Shown here: positions 8,345 to 18,023 of the stretch, piece by piece | Layout: each line of letters begins with the position of its first letter | How positions within the stretch are numbered: position 1 is the stretch's first letter | DNA from: an uncultured Pseudomonas sp. | GTDB taxonomy: Bacteria > Pseudomonadota > Gammaproteobacteria > Pseudomonadales > Pseudomonadaceae | DNA length: 64,000 bases | Direction of reading: 5' to 3' | NCBI RefSeq assembly: GCF_913774235.1 | Contig: NZ_CAJYDW010000019.1 | Span: 248,001-312,000 of the forward strand | Made by a program: the position numbers and the translations under genes | The notes under the pieces: generated by a model | The model's database searches: none | What the model saw: only the letters and a program-made list of their open reading frames with translations | What the model was told of the DNA's origin: nothing

Positions 8345-8656
8345 CCCTCACCCCAACCCTCTCCCAGGGGGAGAGGGGGTTGCTCGGTACTTTGGTAAGG
8401 CTTTGGTGTTAGCGGGTATTCAGGTGGAAAACGCGGCATGGTTTTCCCACACAGCTGGCGTTTGGATGAGGCTGCGCCGTCATCCGTCCTACCGGTCTGT
8501 AACGTGGACAAGGCTGCGCCGTTGTCCACACTGCGGGGGCCGTGCGTAGTGTGGAAAACCGCGTAGCGTTTTCCACGTAGGCATCGATCGAATACCAGGC
8601 GTTTCCTCGATGCACTGGGCGACCCCTCTCCCTCCGGGAGAGAGTTGGGGTGAGGG
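8345..8656. repeat. cluster of palindromic intergenic repeats
   Basis: The gene-free stretch 8296-8754 is mostly repeats. A unit reading CCCTCACCCCAACCCTCTCC with its own short hairpin lies at 8345-8379, and an inverted copy lies at 8623-8656. Between them are hairpins of the GTGGAAAAC...GTTTTCCAC type at 8424-8450 and 8551-8576. The same two repeat types occur together at 33105-33188. This looks like a BIME-like mosaic element, not a gene. Confidence 0.75.
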
Positions 8657-8754
8657 CTACGTTTCTGTACGGCCGCTTCCCCCTCTGGCTGTAGCTGGTC
8701 GACAGGCGCTGCAGGTGCGGACAATCGGCTCTTTGCCCTCAGGAGTCCGCCAGC

Positions 8755-9585
8755 ATGTCCCTCGTCTTTCATCAGGTCGATGTCTTCGCCCAGCGCCCCC
8801 TGGAGGGCAACGCCCTGGCGGTGGTCTGCGGTGCTGACCATCTCTCCACCAAGCAGATGGCCGCCCTTGCCCGTTGGACCAACCTATCGGAAACCACCTT
8901 CCTGCTCGCACCCACCGATCCGGCGGCGGACTACCGGGTGCGCATCTTCACCCCGCAGCGCGAACTGCCCTTCGCCGGTCATCCGACCCTGGGCAGTTGC
9001 CATGTCTGGTTGCGCGAAGGCGGGCGGCCGAAGGGCGTCGAGGTGATCCAGGAGTGCGGTGCCGGCCTGGTGCCGATCCGCGCGGCGGGTGAGGAGCTGG
9101 CCTTCGCCGCGCCACCCTTGCTGCGCGGTGGGCCGGTGGAGCCCGAGGTGCTGGCGCGCATCGCCCGCGGCACCGGTCTGGCGCCTGAGCGCATCCAGGC
9201 CAGCCAATGGGCTGATAACGGCCCAGGCTGGGTGGCGGTGCTGTTGGAGAGTCGCGAGGAGTTGCTGGCGATCCGCCCGGACTACAGCGCCCTGGAAGGA
9301 CTGAACGTCGGCCTGATAGCACCCTGGAGCGGCGCGGCGGCCGAGGCGCACTTCGAGGTGCGGGCGCTGATGGGTGAGGAATTCGCCGAGGACCCGGTCA
9401 CCGGTAGCCTCAACGCCAGCCTGGCGCAGTGGCTGATCCCGGCGGGCCTGGCGCCGGAGCGCTACCTGGCCAGCCAGGGCACGGCCATGGGCCGGCGCGG
9501 ACGGGTGCGGGTGGCGCGCATCGACGGCCGTATCTGGGTGGGCGGCGCGGTGCAGGACTGCATCCGCGGCACCCTGGAGCTCTGA
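8755..9585 (+). CDS. PhzF family isomerase/epimerase
   Basis: A 276-residue cytosolic enzyme of the PhzF/diaminopimelate-epimerase fold. Seen: the conserved Glu in LSETTF (residue 46, the general acid/base in PhzF), GHPTLGS at 75-81 and EDPVTGS at 212-218. Most family members outside phenazine operons have unknown substrates, and no phz genes are nearby, so a phenazine role should not be assumed. AGGAG lies upstream of the ATG. Confidence 0.93.
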   Translation: MSLVFHQVDVFAQRPLEGNALAVVCGADHLSTKQMAALARWTNLSETTFLLAPTDPAADYRVRIFTPQRELPFAGHPTLGSCHVWLREGGRPKGVEVIQECGAGLVPIRAAGEELAFAAPPLLRGGPVEPEVLARIARGTGLAPERIQASQWADNGPGWVAVLLESREELLAIRPDYSALEGLNVGLIAPWSGAAAEAHFEVRALMGEEFAEDPVTGSLNASLAQWLIPAGLAPERYLASQGTAMGRRGRVRVARIDGRIWVGGAVQDCIRGTLEL

Positions 9586-9586
9586 A

Positions 9587-9612
9587 GGCGGACGCTCCGT
9601 CGAGCGTCCGCC
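9587..9612. terminator. hairpin between convergent genes
   Basis: An 11-bp perfect GC-rich stem (GGCGGACGCTC with GAGCGTCCGCC, 4-base loop) fills the 33-bp gap between the convergent PhzF-like and phosphatase genes. There is no strong T run on either side. It is probably a bidirectional transcript end. Confidence 0.65.
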
Positions 9613-9618
9613 AACCCC

Positions 9619-11436
9619 TTACAACCCGACCGAACGCCCCTTGAAACCGGCGACGTCGAAGTAGCGGGTCTTGCCCACGGTCTGGGTCTTCAGCTCGGTG
9701 ACCAGGCCGTCCTGCGCCGGTTGCGAGCGCTGTTCTTGGTGGCTGGCCTTGACCGGCTTGCCGCCTTCGAGGCTTTCATCGAGCACCCGGCCGACCAGTT
9801 GGCCCTTGGCCGGAATCTGCAGGTGCAGCAGGTGCGCCAGGGTCTGGCCGACGTCGGCGTTGCTGGCCGGGCTGGGGTCGACGAAGCCTTTGCGGAAGTC
9901 CGGGCCGATGGCCGCCATGAAGTTGTGGGTATCGCCGCGGCTGAAGCTGCCGTGCATGCCCTGGCCCTGTTGCAGACCGGTGTCGGCCACTTCCACGGCG
10001 CAGACGTCGGGCTTGCCGCAGCCGCTGTCGTAGGAACGGAAGTTGACCACGATGGCCGGGTAAGGGGTCAGCGCCGAGCCCTTGAGGTTGATGGCCGACA
10101 GCGGCAGGGTGCCGGGGATCTTGCCCAGGTCGTCATCGACGAACAGGCCGCTGACGTAATCCTGCTTGAGCAGTGCCGCGACCACCTTGGGCGCCAGCGC
10201 CTTGGCATCGCCCTGCGGCAGATAGACCAGATCCGAACCACCGTTGGCCGCCACCACCACCTCCGGCTTGGCCGGGTCGGGGCCGATCAGGCCGTTGGCC
10301 TTGCTCGGGTGCTGGCCCTTGTCCATCTCCACCGCAGCGCTCTTGGCGTCCGGATCGAGCAGCGGCAATTTCAGCGCGGCGGCGATATCCAGGGCGAGGA
10401 AGCCGGGCGGCAGCTGGCCCTTGGGCACGTCTTGGTAGCTGGCCTGGGCCGCCGGACTGGTCTTGCTCTCCTTGGAGATGGTGGAGAAGCCGTGGTCGGC
10501 GCTGACGAAGATGTCGGTGTTGCCGTCCAGCCCCAGCTCCTTCAGCCGGGCGCGCAGGGCGCCGAGGTTGGTGTCGACGTTGCGGATGGCGGCCAGGCTG
10601 GTGGGGCCGTTGATGCCGGGGGTGACCTTGCCCAGGCTGTCGCCCTGGTTGTGCTGGGTGCCGTCCGGATCGCGCGACCAGAACACCAGCACGAAGGGCT
10701 TGCCGCTCTCCTTGAAGCGCGGCAGCAGCACCTGGTTGGTGACGTCGAGGAAGTAGCGCTGCTGCTCGACGTTGGCGCTCAGGGTGCCCGGGGTGGTGGC
10801 GTTGCCGGCCTTGCCGTTGGCGCCCCGGCTCGGGGCTTCCAGGGGCAGGCCGGCCTGTTTCAGGGCGTCCTGCATGGCGGCGCTCAGCGGAATGCCGGTG
10901 GGGTGGCCGGTGGAGTCGTCGACGATCACGGTCTTCTCGCCATCGCGGGCGGTCACGTCCTGGATGGCCACCGGGCCGAGCTTGCCGACGGCGGCGGTGG
11001 ACAGCCCGGCTTCGCGCGCGGCGGCCAGCAGGGTTTCCTCGTCCAGGTAGTTGCCGGCGAAGTGTTCGTCCACGTCGCCCAATACTTCGTCGTTCTCCAG
11101 GAAGGGGGTGACGCTGCCCCCCGCGCCCGGCACCGGGAAGCCGGTGTAGAGGGTGTTACCGAAATCCCCGGTATCGCCCAGGTAGTGCCCGGTGGCCATG
11201 GCCGAGGCGTTGGGCGTGGTGAAGGTGGGGAAGAGCGAATGGCTGTTCTGGAAGTTCACCCCCTCACGGCGCAGCTGGGCCAGGTTCGGTGCGGTCTGCT
11301 CATCGACGATGCCGGCGCGCAGGCCGTCGGGGATGAAGAGAATCACGTTGCGCGCCGGTGCGGCGGCCATGGCGGCCGAACTGGCGAGCAGGGTGAGGCA
11401 GCAGGCACGGGCGAGCAGGGTGGGGATGAACGCCAT
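9619..11436 (-). CDS. alkaline phosphatase family protein (nucleotide pyrophosphatase/phosphodiesterase type)
   Basis: A 605-residue exported metalloenzyme. The signal peptide ends after about AAMA (residue 24). Motifs: metal-binding Asp in NVILFIPDGLRAG, the nucleophile Thr region FPTFTTPNASAM, SADHGFS, and a later GMHGSFSRGDTHNF metal site. It should release phosphate from organic phosphates or phosphodiesters in the periplasm. A Pho box lies 66-83 bp upstream of the start, so PhoB induction under phosphate starvation is likely. The start at 11436 fits both the signal peptide and an AGGGA site. Confidence 0.9.
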   Translation of the reverse strand: MAFIPTLLARACCLTLLASSAAMAAAPARNVILFIPDGLRAGIVDEQTAPNLAQLRREGVNFQNSHSLFPTFTTPNASAMATGHYLGDTGDFGNTLYTGFPVPGAGGSVTPFLENDEVLGDVDEHFAGNYLDEETLLAAAREAGLSTAAVGKLGPVAIQDVTARDGEKTVIVDDSTGHPTGIPLSAAMQDALKQAGLPLEAPSRGANGKAGNATTPGTLSANVEQQRYFLDVTNQVLLPRFKESGKPFVLVFWSRDPDGTQHNQGDSLGKVTPGINGPTSLAAIRNVDTNLGALRARLKELGLDGNTDIFVSADHGFSTISKESKTSPAAQASYQDVPKGQLPPGFLALDIAAALKLPLLDPDAKSAAVEMDKGQHPSKANGLIGPDPAKPEVVVAANGGSDLVYLPQGDAKALAPKVVAALLKQDYVSGLFVDDDLGKIPGTLPLSAINLKGSALTPYPAIVVNFRSYDSGCGKPDVCAVEVADTGLQQGQGMHGSFSRGDTHNFMAAIGPDFRKGFVDPSPASNADVGQTLAHLLHLQIPAKGQLVGRVLDESLEGGKPVKASHQEQRSQPAQDGLVTELKTQTVGKTRYFDVAGFKGRSVGL

Positions 11437-11501
11437 GGAAGGATCCCTGAGAGTTGAAGAGTGGAGGCAGAGGTGTAACAAGAGATTGCTGCATTTTTAT
11501 G

Positions 11502-11519
11502 ATGACAGCGAGGTGACAG
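11502..11519 (-). promoter_or_regulatory. Pho box (PhoB site) of the phosphatase gene
   Basis: The minus strand reads CTGTCACCTCGCTGTCAT: two direct 7-bp repeats 11 bp apart, nearly ideal against the PhoB consensus. It is followed downstream by an AT-rich stretch (ATAAAAAT) at a distance suitable for a -10 element. Confidence 0.75.
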
Positions 11520-11570
11520 GCCCTCGGCATCCTTTGTGCAACGTTACGGCCTCTTTCCAAGGAGCTTTCC

Positions 11571-12356
11571 ATGGCCCACGCCTTCGATCCCGCTGTTTCC
11601 ACCGCCGCTTCCTTCCGTGATCTCGACACCCCGGCCATTCGCCAGGCACGCATCGATCTGGCCGCCTGTTTCCGCATGGCTGCCCGCCTGGGCCTGGGCG
11701 AGGGGATCTGCAACCACTTCTCCTTCGTAGTGCCGGGGCACGACGATCTGTTCCTGGTCAATCCCTACGGCCTGGCCTTCGCCGAGGTCACCGCCTCTTC
11801 GCTGCTGATCTGCGATTTTACCGGCGGCGTGGTGGCCGGCGACGGCGCGCCCGAAGCCACCGCCTTCTATATCCATGCCCAGTTGCATCGCCTCAACCCG
11901 CAGGCGCGGGCGGCCTTCCACACCCATATGCCCAACGCCACGGCGCTCTGCCTGCTGGAGGGCGAGCCCTTCGTCTGGGCCGGGCAGACCGCGCTGAAGT
12001 TCTATGATCGCCTCACCGTGGACGAGGACTACAACGGCCTGGCGCTGGACTACGCCGAGGGCGAGCGTATCGCCCGGGCCGCCGGGGACGCCGCCGTGGT
12101 GCTGTTGAAGAATCACGGTCCGCTGGTGCTCGGCCCGAGCATCGCCGAGGCGTGGGACGACCTCTATTACCTGGAGCGCGCTGCCGAGGTACAGCTCAAG
12201 GCCATGGCCAGCGGCCGACCGCTCAAGCCGGTGGCCCCGAGCATCGCCCACGCCGCCTGCCAGCAGATGCTGCAGGGCAACGCCGACAGCGCCCGGCTGC
12301 ACCTGGAAAGCGTGAAGCGCCAGCTGTTGCGCCTGGAGCCGGATTACCGGGACTGA
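11571..12356 (+). CDS. class II aldolase/adducin family protein
   Basis: A 261-residue cytosolic protein. Motifs: GEGICNHFSF near residue 45, the metal-ligand pair in AAFHTHMPN near 120, and the third ligand in LLKNHGPLV near 182. The family covers fuculose-phosphate-type aldolases and related lyases or hydrolases. This subgroup often stands alone and its substrate is unknown. AAGGAG precedes the ATG. Confidence 0.88.
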   Translation: MAHAFDPAVSTAASFRDLDTPAIRQARIDLAACFRMAARLGLGEGICNHFSFVVPGHDDLFLVNPYGLAFAEVTASSLLICDFTGGVVAGDGAPEATAFYIHAQLHRLNPQARAAFHTHMPNATALCLLEGEPFVWAGQTALKFYDRLTVDEDYNGLALDYAEGERIARAAGDAAVVLLKNHGPLVLGPSIAEAWDDLYYLERAAEVQLKAMASGRPLKPVAPSIAHAACQQMLQGNADSARLHLESVKRQLLRLEPDYRD

Positions 12357-12622
12357 TGACGGCGCACGGGCTGCGCGCAGGCGTCGCTGGCGTCAGCGCC
12401 GCTCTGCAGGGCGGCCAGCGGCAGTTCGCCGGCCAGGTCGGCCACCAGGCGTTCGCGCAGGTGCTGCTTGATGGCGCGACCGACGTCGCGCTGGCCGTGA
12501 TGATCCAGCGCCAGAAAACCCCGACGCAGGATCTCGAGGGAGAGCGCCGGTACGTCCATTCCCAGCGGACAGACGTCGTAGGCGAGCGGCAGGGCGGTAG
12601 CGGACGGCATCCTGGTGATCAT
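12344..12622 (-). CDS. hypothetical protein
   Basis: A 92-residue soluble protein I do not recognise. The start at 12622 has an excellent AGGAGGG site, and the 3' end overlaps the convergent aldolase gene by 13 bp. Leu/Ala-rich helices are likely in the middle (ALSLEILRRGFLALD). The good ribosome site is the main support. Confidence 0.55.
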   Translation of the reverse strand: MITRMPSATALPLAYDVCPLGMDVPALSLEILRRGFLALDHHGQRDVGRAIKQHLRERLVADLAGELPLAALQSGADASDACAQPVRRHQSR

Positions 12623-12733
12623 GGGGTGTCCCTCCTGGACGAGAAATCCATGATGCCAGGGCCTGCCGGTGAGGCCGCAGTGGCAAACCTTCGAGGCGTG
12701 GACTGCTGCTCAATTTTTGCGCAGACGAAAAAA

Positions 12734-12754
12734 AGCCCGGGTCCTACCCGGGCT
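12734..12754 (-). terminator. rho-independent terminator
   Basis: A 9-bp stem AGCCCGGGT/ACCCGGGCT with a 3-base loop. On the minus strand it is followed by a run of seven T. It ends minus-strand transcription from the right, i.e. of the small membrane ORF at 12885-12968 or read-through from the histidine kinase gene. Confidence 0.8.
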
Positions 12755-12884
12755 AAAACGCAGATGTCAGCTTCTACGATGCCATGACGGCATGGGCACA
12801 GACTGGCAGCTGCGGCTTAGGACTGGCTTAACGAATGCCGATCGCGGTGAAAAGATTCCAGTTGCGGGTAAGCCCGCGGCCCGC

Positions 12885-12968
12885 CTAGCGAATCTGGGCG
12901 GCCAGGAGCGCCATGGCGGCGATCACGGCGAAGATCAACAGCAGTTTCAGGGGGGAAAGCTTGTCCAT
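12885..12968 (-). CDS. 27-residue single-pass membrane peptide
   Basis: A short frame encoding a Lys-anchored hydrophobic helix (MDKLSPLKLLLIFAVIAAMA...). It lies between the histidine kinase stop and a strong minus-strand terminator. Only a weak GAGA ribosome site is visible. The composition and the terminator make it plausible as a real small protein. Confidence 0.45.
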   Translation of the reverse strand: MDKLSPLKLLLIFAVIAAMALLAAQIR

Positions 12969-13021
12969 GGGCTTCTCGCGGGACGATCCATCATCGTTCG
13001 GGCGATGATAGCAAAAAGCCA

Positions 13022-15208
13022 CTAAAGGGTATCGCCGTCGCCGCCCTCGGCGAGGGGATCGCCCAGCATCAGCTGGACCCGACGTTCGAGGGTATCCAGG
13101 GTGAAGGGTTTGATCAGCACGCGCATGCCGGTATCCAGGTCGCCGTCGCCGATGGCGTGGCTTTCCGCGTAGCCGGTGATGAACAGCACTGGCAGCTGTG
13201 GCCTCAGGCTGCGCACCGCATCGGCGAGCTGGCGACCGTTGAGGGCACCGGGCAGGCCAACGTCGGTGACCAGCAGGTCCACGGCGGCGCCGCTCCGGAT
13301 CAGGTCGAGGGCGCTGGCACCTTCGGCCGCTTCCAGCACCTGGTAGCCCTGGGCGGTCATGGCCTCCGTCACCAGCGCACGGATGGTGGGTTCGTCATCC
13401 ACCACCAGCAGGGTTTCGCCGTGGCCCGGCACCAGTCGTTGCTGCTCGGGGTAGACGGGCGTCGGCTCGACCGGCACGAGGTGATGGCGCGGCAGGCAGA
13501 GGTGGACCCAGGTGCCGGCGCCGGGCGTCGATTCGATCTGGATGCTGCCGCCCGACTGCAGCACGAAGCCATGCACCATGGACAGGCCCAGGCCGGTGCC
13601 CTGGCCAAGGGGCTTGGTGGTGAAGAAGGGATCGAACACCCGCGCGCGGATCTCCTCGCTCATGCCGCTGCCGGTATCGCCCACGCTCAGGCGCACGTAG
13701 TCGCCTTCGGTCAGGCTACCGCGCGGAGCGCGGCCTTCGCCCAGGCGCTCGTTGGCCAGCACGATGCGGATGCGCCCGCCCTCCGGCATGGCGTCGCGGG
13801 CATTGAGGCAGAGGTTGAGCAGGGCGTTCTCCAGCTGCGAGGCGTCGACGTGGGTCAGCCAGAGGTCGGGATCGGCCTCGCGCTCCAGCACGATCTGCGG
13901 ACCTATGCTGCGCTGGATGAGGTCTTCGAGGCCGAGCACCAGCTGTTCCAGGGCCACCGGCTGGGGATCCAGGGTCTGCCGGCGGGAGAAGGCCAGCAGG
14001 CGATGGGTGAGGGCGGCGGCGCGTTGGGCGGCGCTGCGGGCGGTGCCGGTGTAGCGGTCGAGGTCCTGCAGGCGGCCCTGGCGCAGGCGCAGGTCGAGCA
14101 TTTCCAGCGAACCCAGGACGCCGGTGAGCAGATTGTTGAAGTCATGGGCGATGCCACCGGTGAGCTGGCCGACGGCTTCCATCTTCTGGGAATGCCGCAA
14201 CGCTTCTTCCATGACCTTGAGGCGCTGCTGCTCCTCCAGGCGGCTGGTGACGTCGTAGGCGAATTGATAGGCGCCGAGGGCACGGCCGTCGGCGTCGCGC
14301 AGCACGCTGAACTGCAATTCGTAATGGCGGGTCGTCGGCTCTTCGCCGACGCTGATGACCTCGCTGAATTCCTCTCCGGCGAAGGCCCGCCGCCACAGCG
14401 GCAGTACCCGGTCGCGCAGTTCGGGATGGCCAGCCAGGGCTTCCAGGAAGGAATCGCCGATCCGCGGCTGGACGCCGATCAGCCGTTCGAACACCGCGGC
14501 GCCCGTGCCATTGATCGCCAGCCAGCGGAAATTGTAGTCCAGCACCTGGATGAGGGCGCTGGCGCCGTCCACCACGCTGGCCAGGATGCGGTTGGCCGCC
14601 AGGGTCGCCTGCACCCGCTCTTCCAGCGTCTCGTTGAGCTGGCGCAACGCCGCCTCGGCGCGCTTGCGCGGGGTGATGTCCTGGAACAGCACTGCGACCT
14701 GGCGCCGGCTGGCGGGCTCGATGCGAAAGGCGGTCACGTCCAGGTAGCGCCCGGTGGCCACCAATTCTTGCTCGAAGCGAATGGATTCGCCGGTGCGCAG
14801 CACGTGGCCGTAGCGGTCGAGCCAGGCCTGGGCCTCGTCGCCGACCATGTCGCGCAGCTTCTGGCCCACCACGTTGGGGATGCCGGCGTGGGCGGCGTAG
14901 GCCGGGTTGGCTTCGACGTGGAGGTAGTCGCTCAGCGGGCCATGGGGGCCGTCGAGGAATTCGATGATGCAGAAGCCTTCGTCCATGGCGTTGAACAGGA
15001 ACTGGTAGCGCTCGCTGGCCAGGGCCGAGGTCCCCGCCGACGGCTGGTCGCGGACTTCGAGCTGGCGGCGCAGCTCGTCGTTGCTCTGCTCCAGCTGCGC
15101 AAGACGGGCCATCAGGGCGGGTAGGTCTGCGACGGACACGACACTCTCTACGACGGGAAGAGGAGGAGAAGACTTGGCTTCGAGGGTGGGCATTAGACGC
15201 TGCCGCAT
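13022..15208 (-). CDS. hybrid sensor histidine kinase/response regulator with PAS domains
   Basis: A 728-residue soluble kinase (no membrane segment). Order: short coiled coil (about 25-50), PAS (about 65-180), second PAS (about 200-330), HisKA with [11 protein letters not shown] (phospho-His near 355), HATPase (about 450-575, with [11 protein letters not shown] and [12 protein letters not shown]), then REC (about 600-715) with Asp in LLVTDVGLP and Lys in LIKPF. The double PAS and missing input membrane domain suggest a cytosolic signal. No separate response regulator is adjacent. The start codon is uncertain: ATG at 15208 or 15193, neither with a good ribosome site. Confidence 0.92.
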   Translation of the reverse strand: MRQRLMPTLEAKSSPPLPVVESVVSVADLPALMARLAQLEQSNDELRRQLEVRDQPSAGTSALASERYQFLFNAMDEGFCIIEFLDGPHGPLSDYLHVEANPAYAAHAGIPNVVGQKLRDMVGDEAQAWLDRYGHVLRTGESIRFEQELVATGRYLDVTAFRIEPASRRQVAVLFQDITPRKRAEAALRQLNETLEERVQATLAANRILASVVDGASALIQVLDYNFRWLAINGTGAAVFERLIGVQPRIGDSFLEALAGHPELRDRVLPLWRRAFAGEEFSEVISVGEEPTTRHYELQFSVLRDADGRALGAYQFAYDVTSRLEEQQRLKVMEEALRHSQKMEAVGQLTGGIAHDFNNLLTGVLGSLEMLDLRLRQGRLQDLDRYTGTARSAAQRAAALTHRLLAFSRRQTLDPQPVALEQLVLGLEDLIQRSIGPQIVLEREADPDLWLTHVDASQLENALLNLCLNARDAMPEGGRIRIVLANERLGEGRAPRGSLTEGDYVRLSVGDTGSGMSEEIRARVFDPFFTTKPLGQGTGLGLSMVHGFVLQSGGSIQIESTPGAGTWVHLCLPRHHLVPVEPTPVYPEQQRLVPGHGETLLVVDDEPTIRALVTEAMTAQGYQVLEAAEGASALDLIRSGAAVDLLVTDVGLPGALNGRQLADAVRSLRPQLPVLFITGYAESHAIGDGDLDTGMRVLIKPFTLDTLERRVQLMLGDPLAEGGDGDTL

Positions 15209-15435
15209 TGAAAAGTGCCAGACACGTCACCTGGCGGTCTGGACGGTGCGTTCCAGGGGATGAGCGGGGTCTGCCCACCTCGCGGATAGCGACTGCCTGA
15301 TCGCCTGGCCACTAGGCCTTGGGTGGATTGACACCTCGGAAAGTCACTCATACGATGTCATATGAATATCTGGTAACAGCTTTCCAACGACCCCGGTTCA
15401 TGCCGGCCATAACAACAAGTCAGGAAGCCCACTAC

Positions 15436-16797
15436 ATGACTATCCAGGTCACTCCCGGGACGGACTCCGCCCCGCGGCCGCAGGTCTCGCCCGTCGCCTC
15501 CGCGCACCAAGCCTCCCGCTTCACCCGCTATCGCTGGTTGATCTGCGCCCTGCTGTTCATCGCCATCGGCATCAACTACATCGACCGCCAGATGATCGGC
15601 ATCCTCAAGCCCACGCTGCAGGCGGACCTGGGTTGGACGGAGACCGACTACGCCAAGATCGTGTTCTGGTTCCAGTGCGCCTATGCCATCGGCTTCCTCA
15701 CCTTCGGGCGCATCATCGACAAGGTGGGGGTGCGCATCGGCTACGCCCTGGCCTTCACCATCTGGACCATTGCCAGCATCGGCCACGGCATCGCCCATAC
15801 CGTCACCCACTTCGTGCTGGTGCGTTTCACCCTCGGCTTCGGCGAATCCGGGAGCTTTCCGGCCAGCCTCAAGGCGGTGTCGGAATGGTTTCCGCAGAAG
15901 GAGCGCGCCCAGGCCACCGGCATCTTCAACGCCGGTACCGCCATGGGGCCGATCATCACACCTTTGCTGGTGCCGATCATCACCCTGACCTGGGGCTGGC
16001 GCGCGGCCTTCATCTCCATCGGCATCGTCACCGCGCTGTGGCTGATCGCCTGGCTGCTGATCTATCGTCGCCCCCACGAGCATCCCAAGGTGAGCCGTGA
16101 GGAACTGGCCCATATCCAGGCCGACGATGGCTCCCCGGTGGCCGCCACCCCGACCAGCCAGACCAAGATCTCCTGGTTCAAGCTGCTGACCTTCCGCGAG
16201 ACCTGGGCCTATGCCGCCGGCAAGTTCCTCACCGATCCGATCTGGTGGCTGTATCTGTTCTGGCTGCCGGACTTCCTTGGCAAGACCTATGGCCTGAATC
16301 TCAAGTCCTTCGGCCCGCCGCTGATCGCCATCTACATCCTCGCCGACATCGGCTCGGTGCTGGGCGGCTGGGGCTCGTCCAAGCAGATGAAGCTGGGTCG
16401 CAACGCCAACCTGGCGCGCAAGACCACCATGCTGCTCTGCGCCCTGGCCGTGGTGCCCATCGTCACCGCCCAGTTCGTCTCCAGCCTGTGGCTGGTGGTC
16501 GGCATCATCGGTCTCGCCGCCGCCGCCCACCAGGCCTGGTCGGCCAACCTGATGACCCTGCCGTCGGATCTCTTCCCCAAGGAAGCCGTGGCCTCGGTGA
16601 TCGGCATCGGCGGCACCGCCGGTGCCATCGGCGGCATGCTGATGACCACCTACAACGGCTACATCCTGGAGATCTTCAAGTCCTACCAGCCGATCTTCAT
16701 CGTCGCCGGCAGCGCCTATCTGGTGGCTATCCTGGTGATCCATTTCCTCACGCCGCGCCTCAAGCCGGTGCCGCTGGAGCGGATCGCGGTGGACTGA
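15436..16797 (+). CDS. MFS transporter, anion:cation symporter family
   Basis: A 453-residue inner-membrane carrier with 12 expected membrane helices. Motifs: [13 protein letters not shown] after the first helix, [18 protein letters not shown] in the fourth, and the A-like loop [13 protein letters not shown]; these are typical of the hexuronate/glucarate (ExuT/GudP-like) branch. The likely substrate is a sugar acid taken up with protons. The ATG at 15436 (AGGAAG upstream) is chosen over the longer frame from 15319. A strong terminator follows the gene. Confidence 0.88.
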   Translation: MTIQVTPGTDSAPRPQVSPVASAHQASRFTRYRWLICALLFIAIGINYIDRQMIGILKPTLQADLGWTETDYAKIVFWFQCAYAIGFLTFGRIIDKVGVRIGYALAFTIWTIASIGHGIAHTVTHFVLVRFTLGFGESGSFPASLKAVSEWFPQKERAQATGIFNAGTAMGPIITPLLVPIITLTWGWRAAFISIGIVTALWLIAWLLIYRRPHEHPKVSREELAHIQADDGSPVAATPTSQTKISWFKLLTFRETWAYAAGKFLTDPIWWLYLFWLPDFLGKTYGLNLKSFGPPLIAIYILADIGSVLGGWGSSKQMKLGRNANLARKTTMLLCALAVVPIVTAQFVSSLWLVVGIIGLAAAAHQAWSANLMTLPSDLFPKEAVASVIGIGGTAGAIGGMLMTTYNGYILEIFKSYQPIFIVAGSAYLVAILVIHFLTPRLKPVPLERIAVD

Positions 16798-16820
16798 AGC
16801 CCAGCCCGAGCGAAGACCAA

Positions 16821-16850
16821 GGCCGCCTGGTATCCCCAGGCGGCCTTTTT
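16821..16850 (+). terminator. rho-independent terminator after the MFS gene
   Basis: A 10-bp stem GGCCGCCTGG/CCAGGCGGCC, 5-base loop, followed by five T. It ends the MFS transcript 25 bp after its stop codon. Confidence 0.9.
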
Positions 16851-16952
16851 CATGGCGTGCCTGTCCGGATCGCGCAGGGGGCTGTCCTGCTCGCGAGCGC
16901 AGGGAGCAGGACGGCCGGTCAGACTCCCGACTCCAGCCTATCGGAGTCCCCC

Positions 16953-18023
16953 ATGCTCAAGCAGCCTCAGACCAAGTACCGAGCCTTCTCCGCGCCGCGC
17001 CTGCCTGATCGGCAGTGGCCAGGCCGCCAACTCAGCCAGGCGCCGCGCTGGTGCTCTACCGACCTGCGCGACGGCAACCAGGCGCTGATCGAACCCATGG
17101 GCCTGGCGCGCAAGCGGCGCTTCTTCGAGCTGCTGGTGGCGGTGGGTTACCGGGAAATCGAGGTTGCCTTTCCCGCCGCCTCCCAGACCGATTTCGACTT
17201 CGTCCGGGAGCTGGTCGGGCGGGACGACCTGCCGGACGATCTCTGGTTGCAGGTGATGACGCCGGCGCGCGGCGAACTGATCGACCGCACCTTCGCTGCC
17301 CTGGTCGGGGTACCGCGCGCCATCGTGCACCTCTACAACGCCACCGCGCCGGTGTTTCGTCGGGTGGTCTTCGGCCAGGATCACGCCGCCACCCTGGCGA
17401 TGGCGGTGGCCGGCACCCAGCGGGTGCGCGCCTGCTGCGACGCCCAGCCGGAGACCGCCTGGACCTATCAATACTCGCCCGAGACCTTCTGCTTCACCGA
17501 GCCGGACTTCGCCCTGGAGATCTGCCAGGCAGTGCGCGAGGCCTGGCAGCCGTCGGCGGAGCGGCCGCTGATCCTCAACCTGCCGGCGACGGTGGAGGTG
17601 GCGACGCCCAACGTCTATGCCGATCAGATCGAAGGCTTCATCCGCGGCCTGGGCCTGGCGCCCCACGTGACCATCAGCGTCCATCCACACAACGATCGCG
17701 GCACTGGCGTCGCCTGCGCCGAGCTGGCCCAGCTGGCCGGCGCGACGCGGGTGGAAGGCTGCCTGTTCGGCAACGGCGAACGCACCGGCAACGTGGATCT
17801 GGTAACCCTGGCGCTGAATCTCTACAGCCAGGGGGTCGATCCGGGCATCGACTTCTCACGGCTGGAAGAGGTGGCCAGCGTGGTGGAGGCCTGCAATCAG
17901 CTGGCGATCCACCCGCGGCATCCCTATGGCGGTCGCCTGGCCCTGGCTGCCTATCCGGAGCAGGGCGCGGCCCTGGGGCTCATCGATCCGGCCGATCTCG
18001 GTCTGGCAGCGCGGCTGGGGTAG
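16953..18023 (+). CDS. 2-isopropylmalate synthase-like protein lacking the regulatory domain
   Basis: A 356-residue HMGL-like TIM barrel matching the catalytic half of Leu[10 protein letters not shown] (35-43), HPHNDRG (244-250) and GNGERTGN (273-280) are intact, so metal and acyl-CoA chemistry should be possible. Typical LeuA has about 550 residues with a C-terminal leucine-binding dimer domain. Here the protein ends soon after HPRHPYGG, in a short tail that no longer resembles LeuA. It may be a leucine-insensitive paralogue, an enzyme for another 2-oxoacid, or a decayed copy. GGAG precedes the ATG. The 3' end overlaps the convergent AraC gene by 44 bp. Confidence 0.8.
   Translation: MLKQPQTKYRAFSAPRLPDRQWPGRQLSQAPRWCSTDLRDGNQALIEPMGLARKRRFFELLVAVGYREIEVAFPAASQTDFDFVRELVGRDDLPDDLWLQVMTPARGELIDRTFAALVGVPRAIVHLYNATAPVFRRVVFGQDHAATLAMAVAGTQRVRACCDAQPETAWTYQYSPETFCFTEPDFALEICQAVREAWQPSAERPLILNLPATVEVATPNVYADQIEGFIRGLGLAPHVTISVHPHNDRGTGVACAELAQLAGATRVEGCLFGNGERTGNVDLVTLALNLYSQGVDPGIDFSRLEEVASVVEACNQLAIHPRHPYGGRLALAAYPEQGAALGLIDPADLGLAARLG

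Noticed and set aside
8755-9585. Phenazine biosynthesis
   Set aside because: Only a PhzF-fold protein is present; no other phz genes are around. The family is broad, so the pathway cannot be claimed.
9721-11457. A 578-codon plus-strand frame opposite the phosphatase
   Set aside because: The opposite strand encodes a well-supported exported phosphatase with conserved motifs and a Pho box. This frame has no ribosome site and a Gly/Val/Gln-rich composition typical of shadows.
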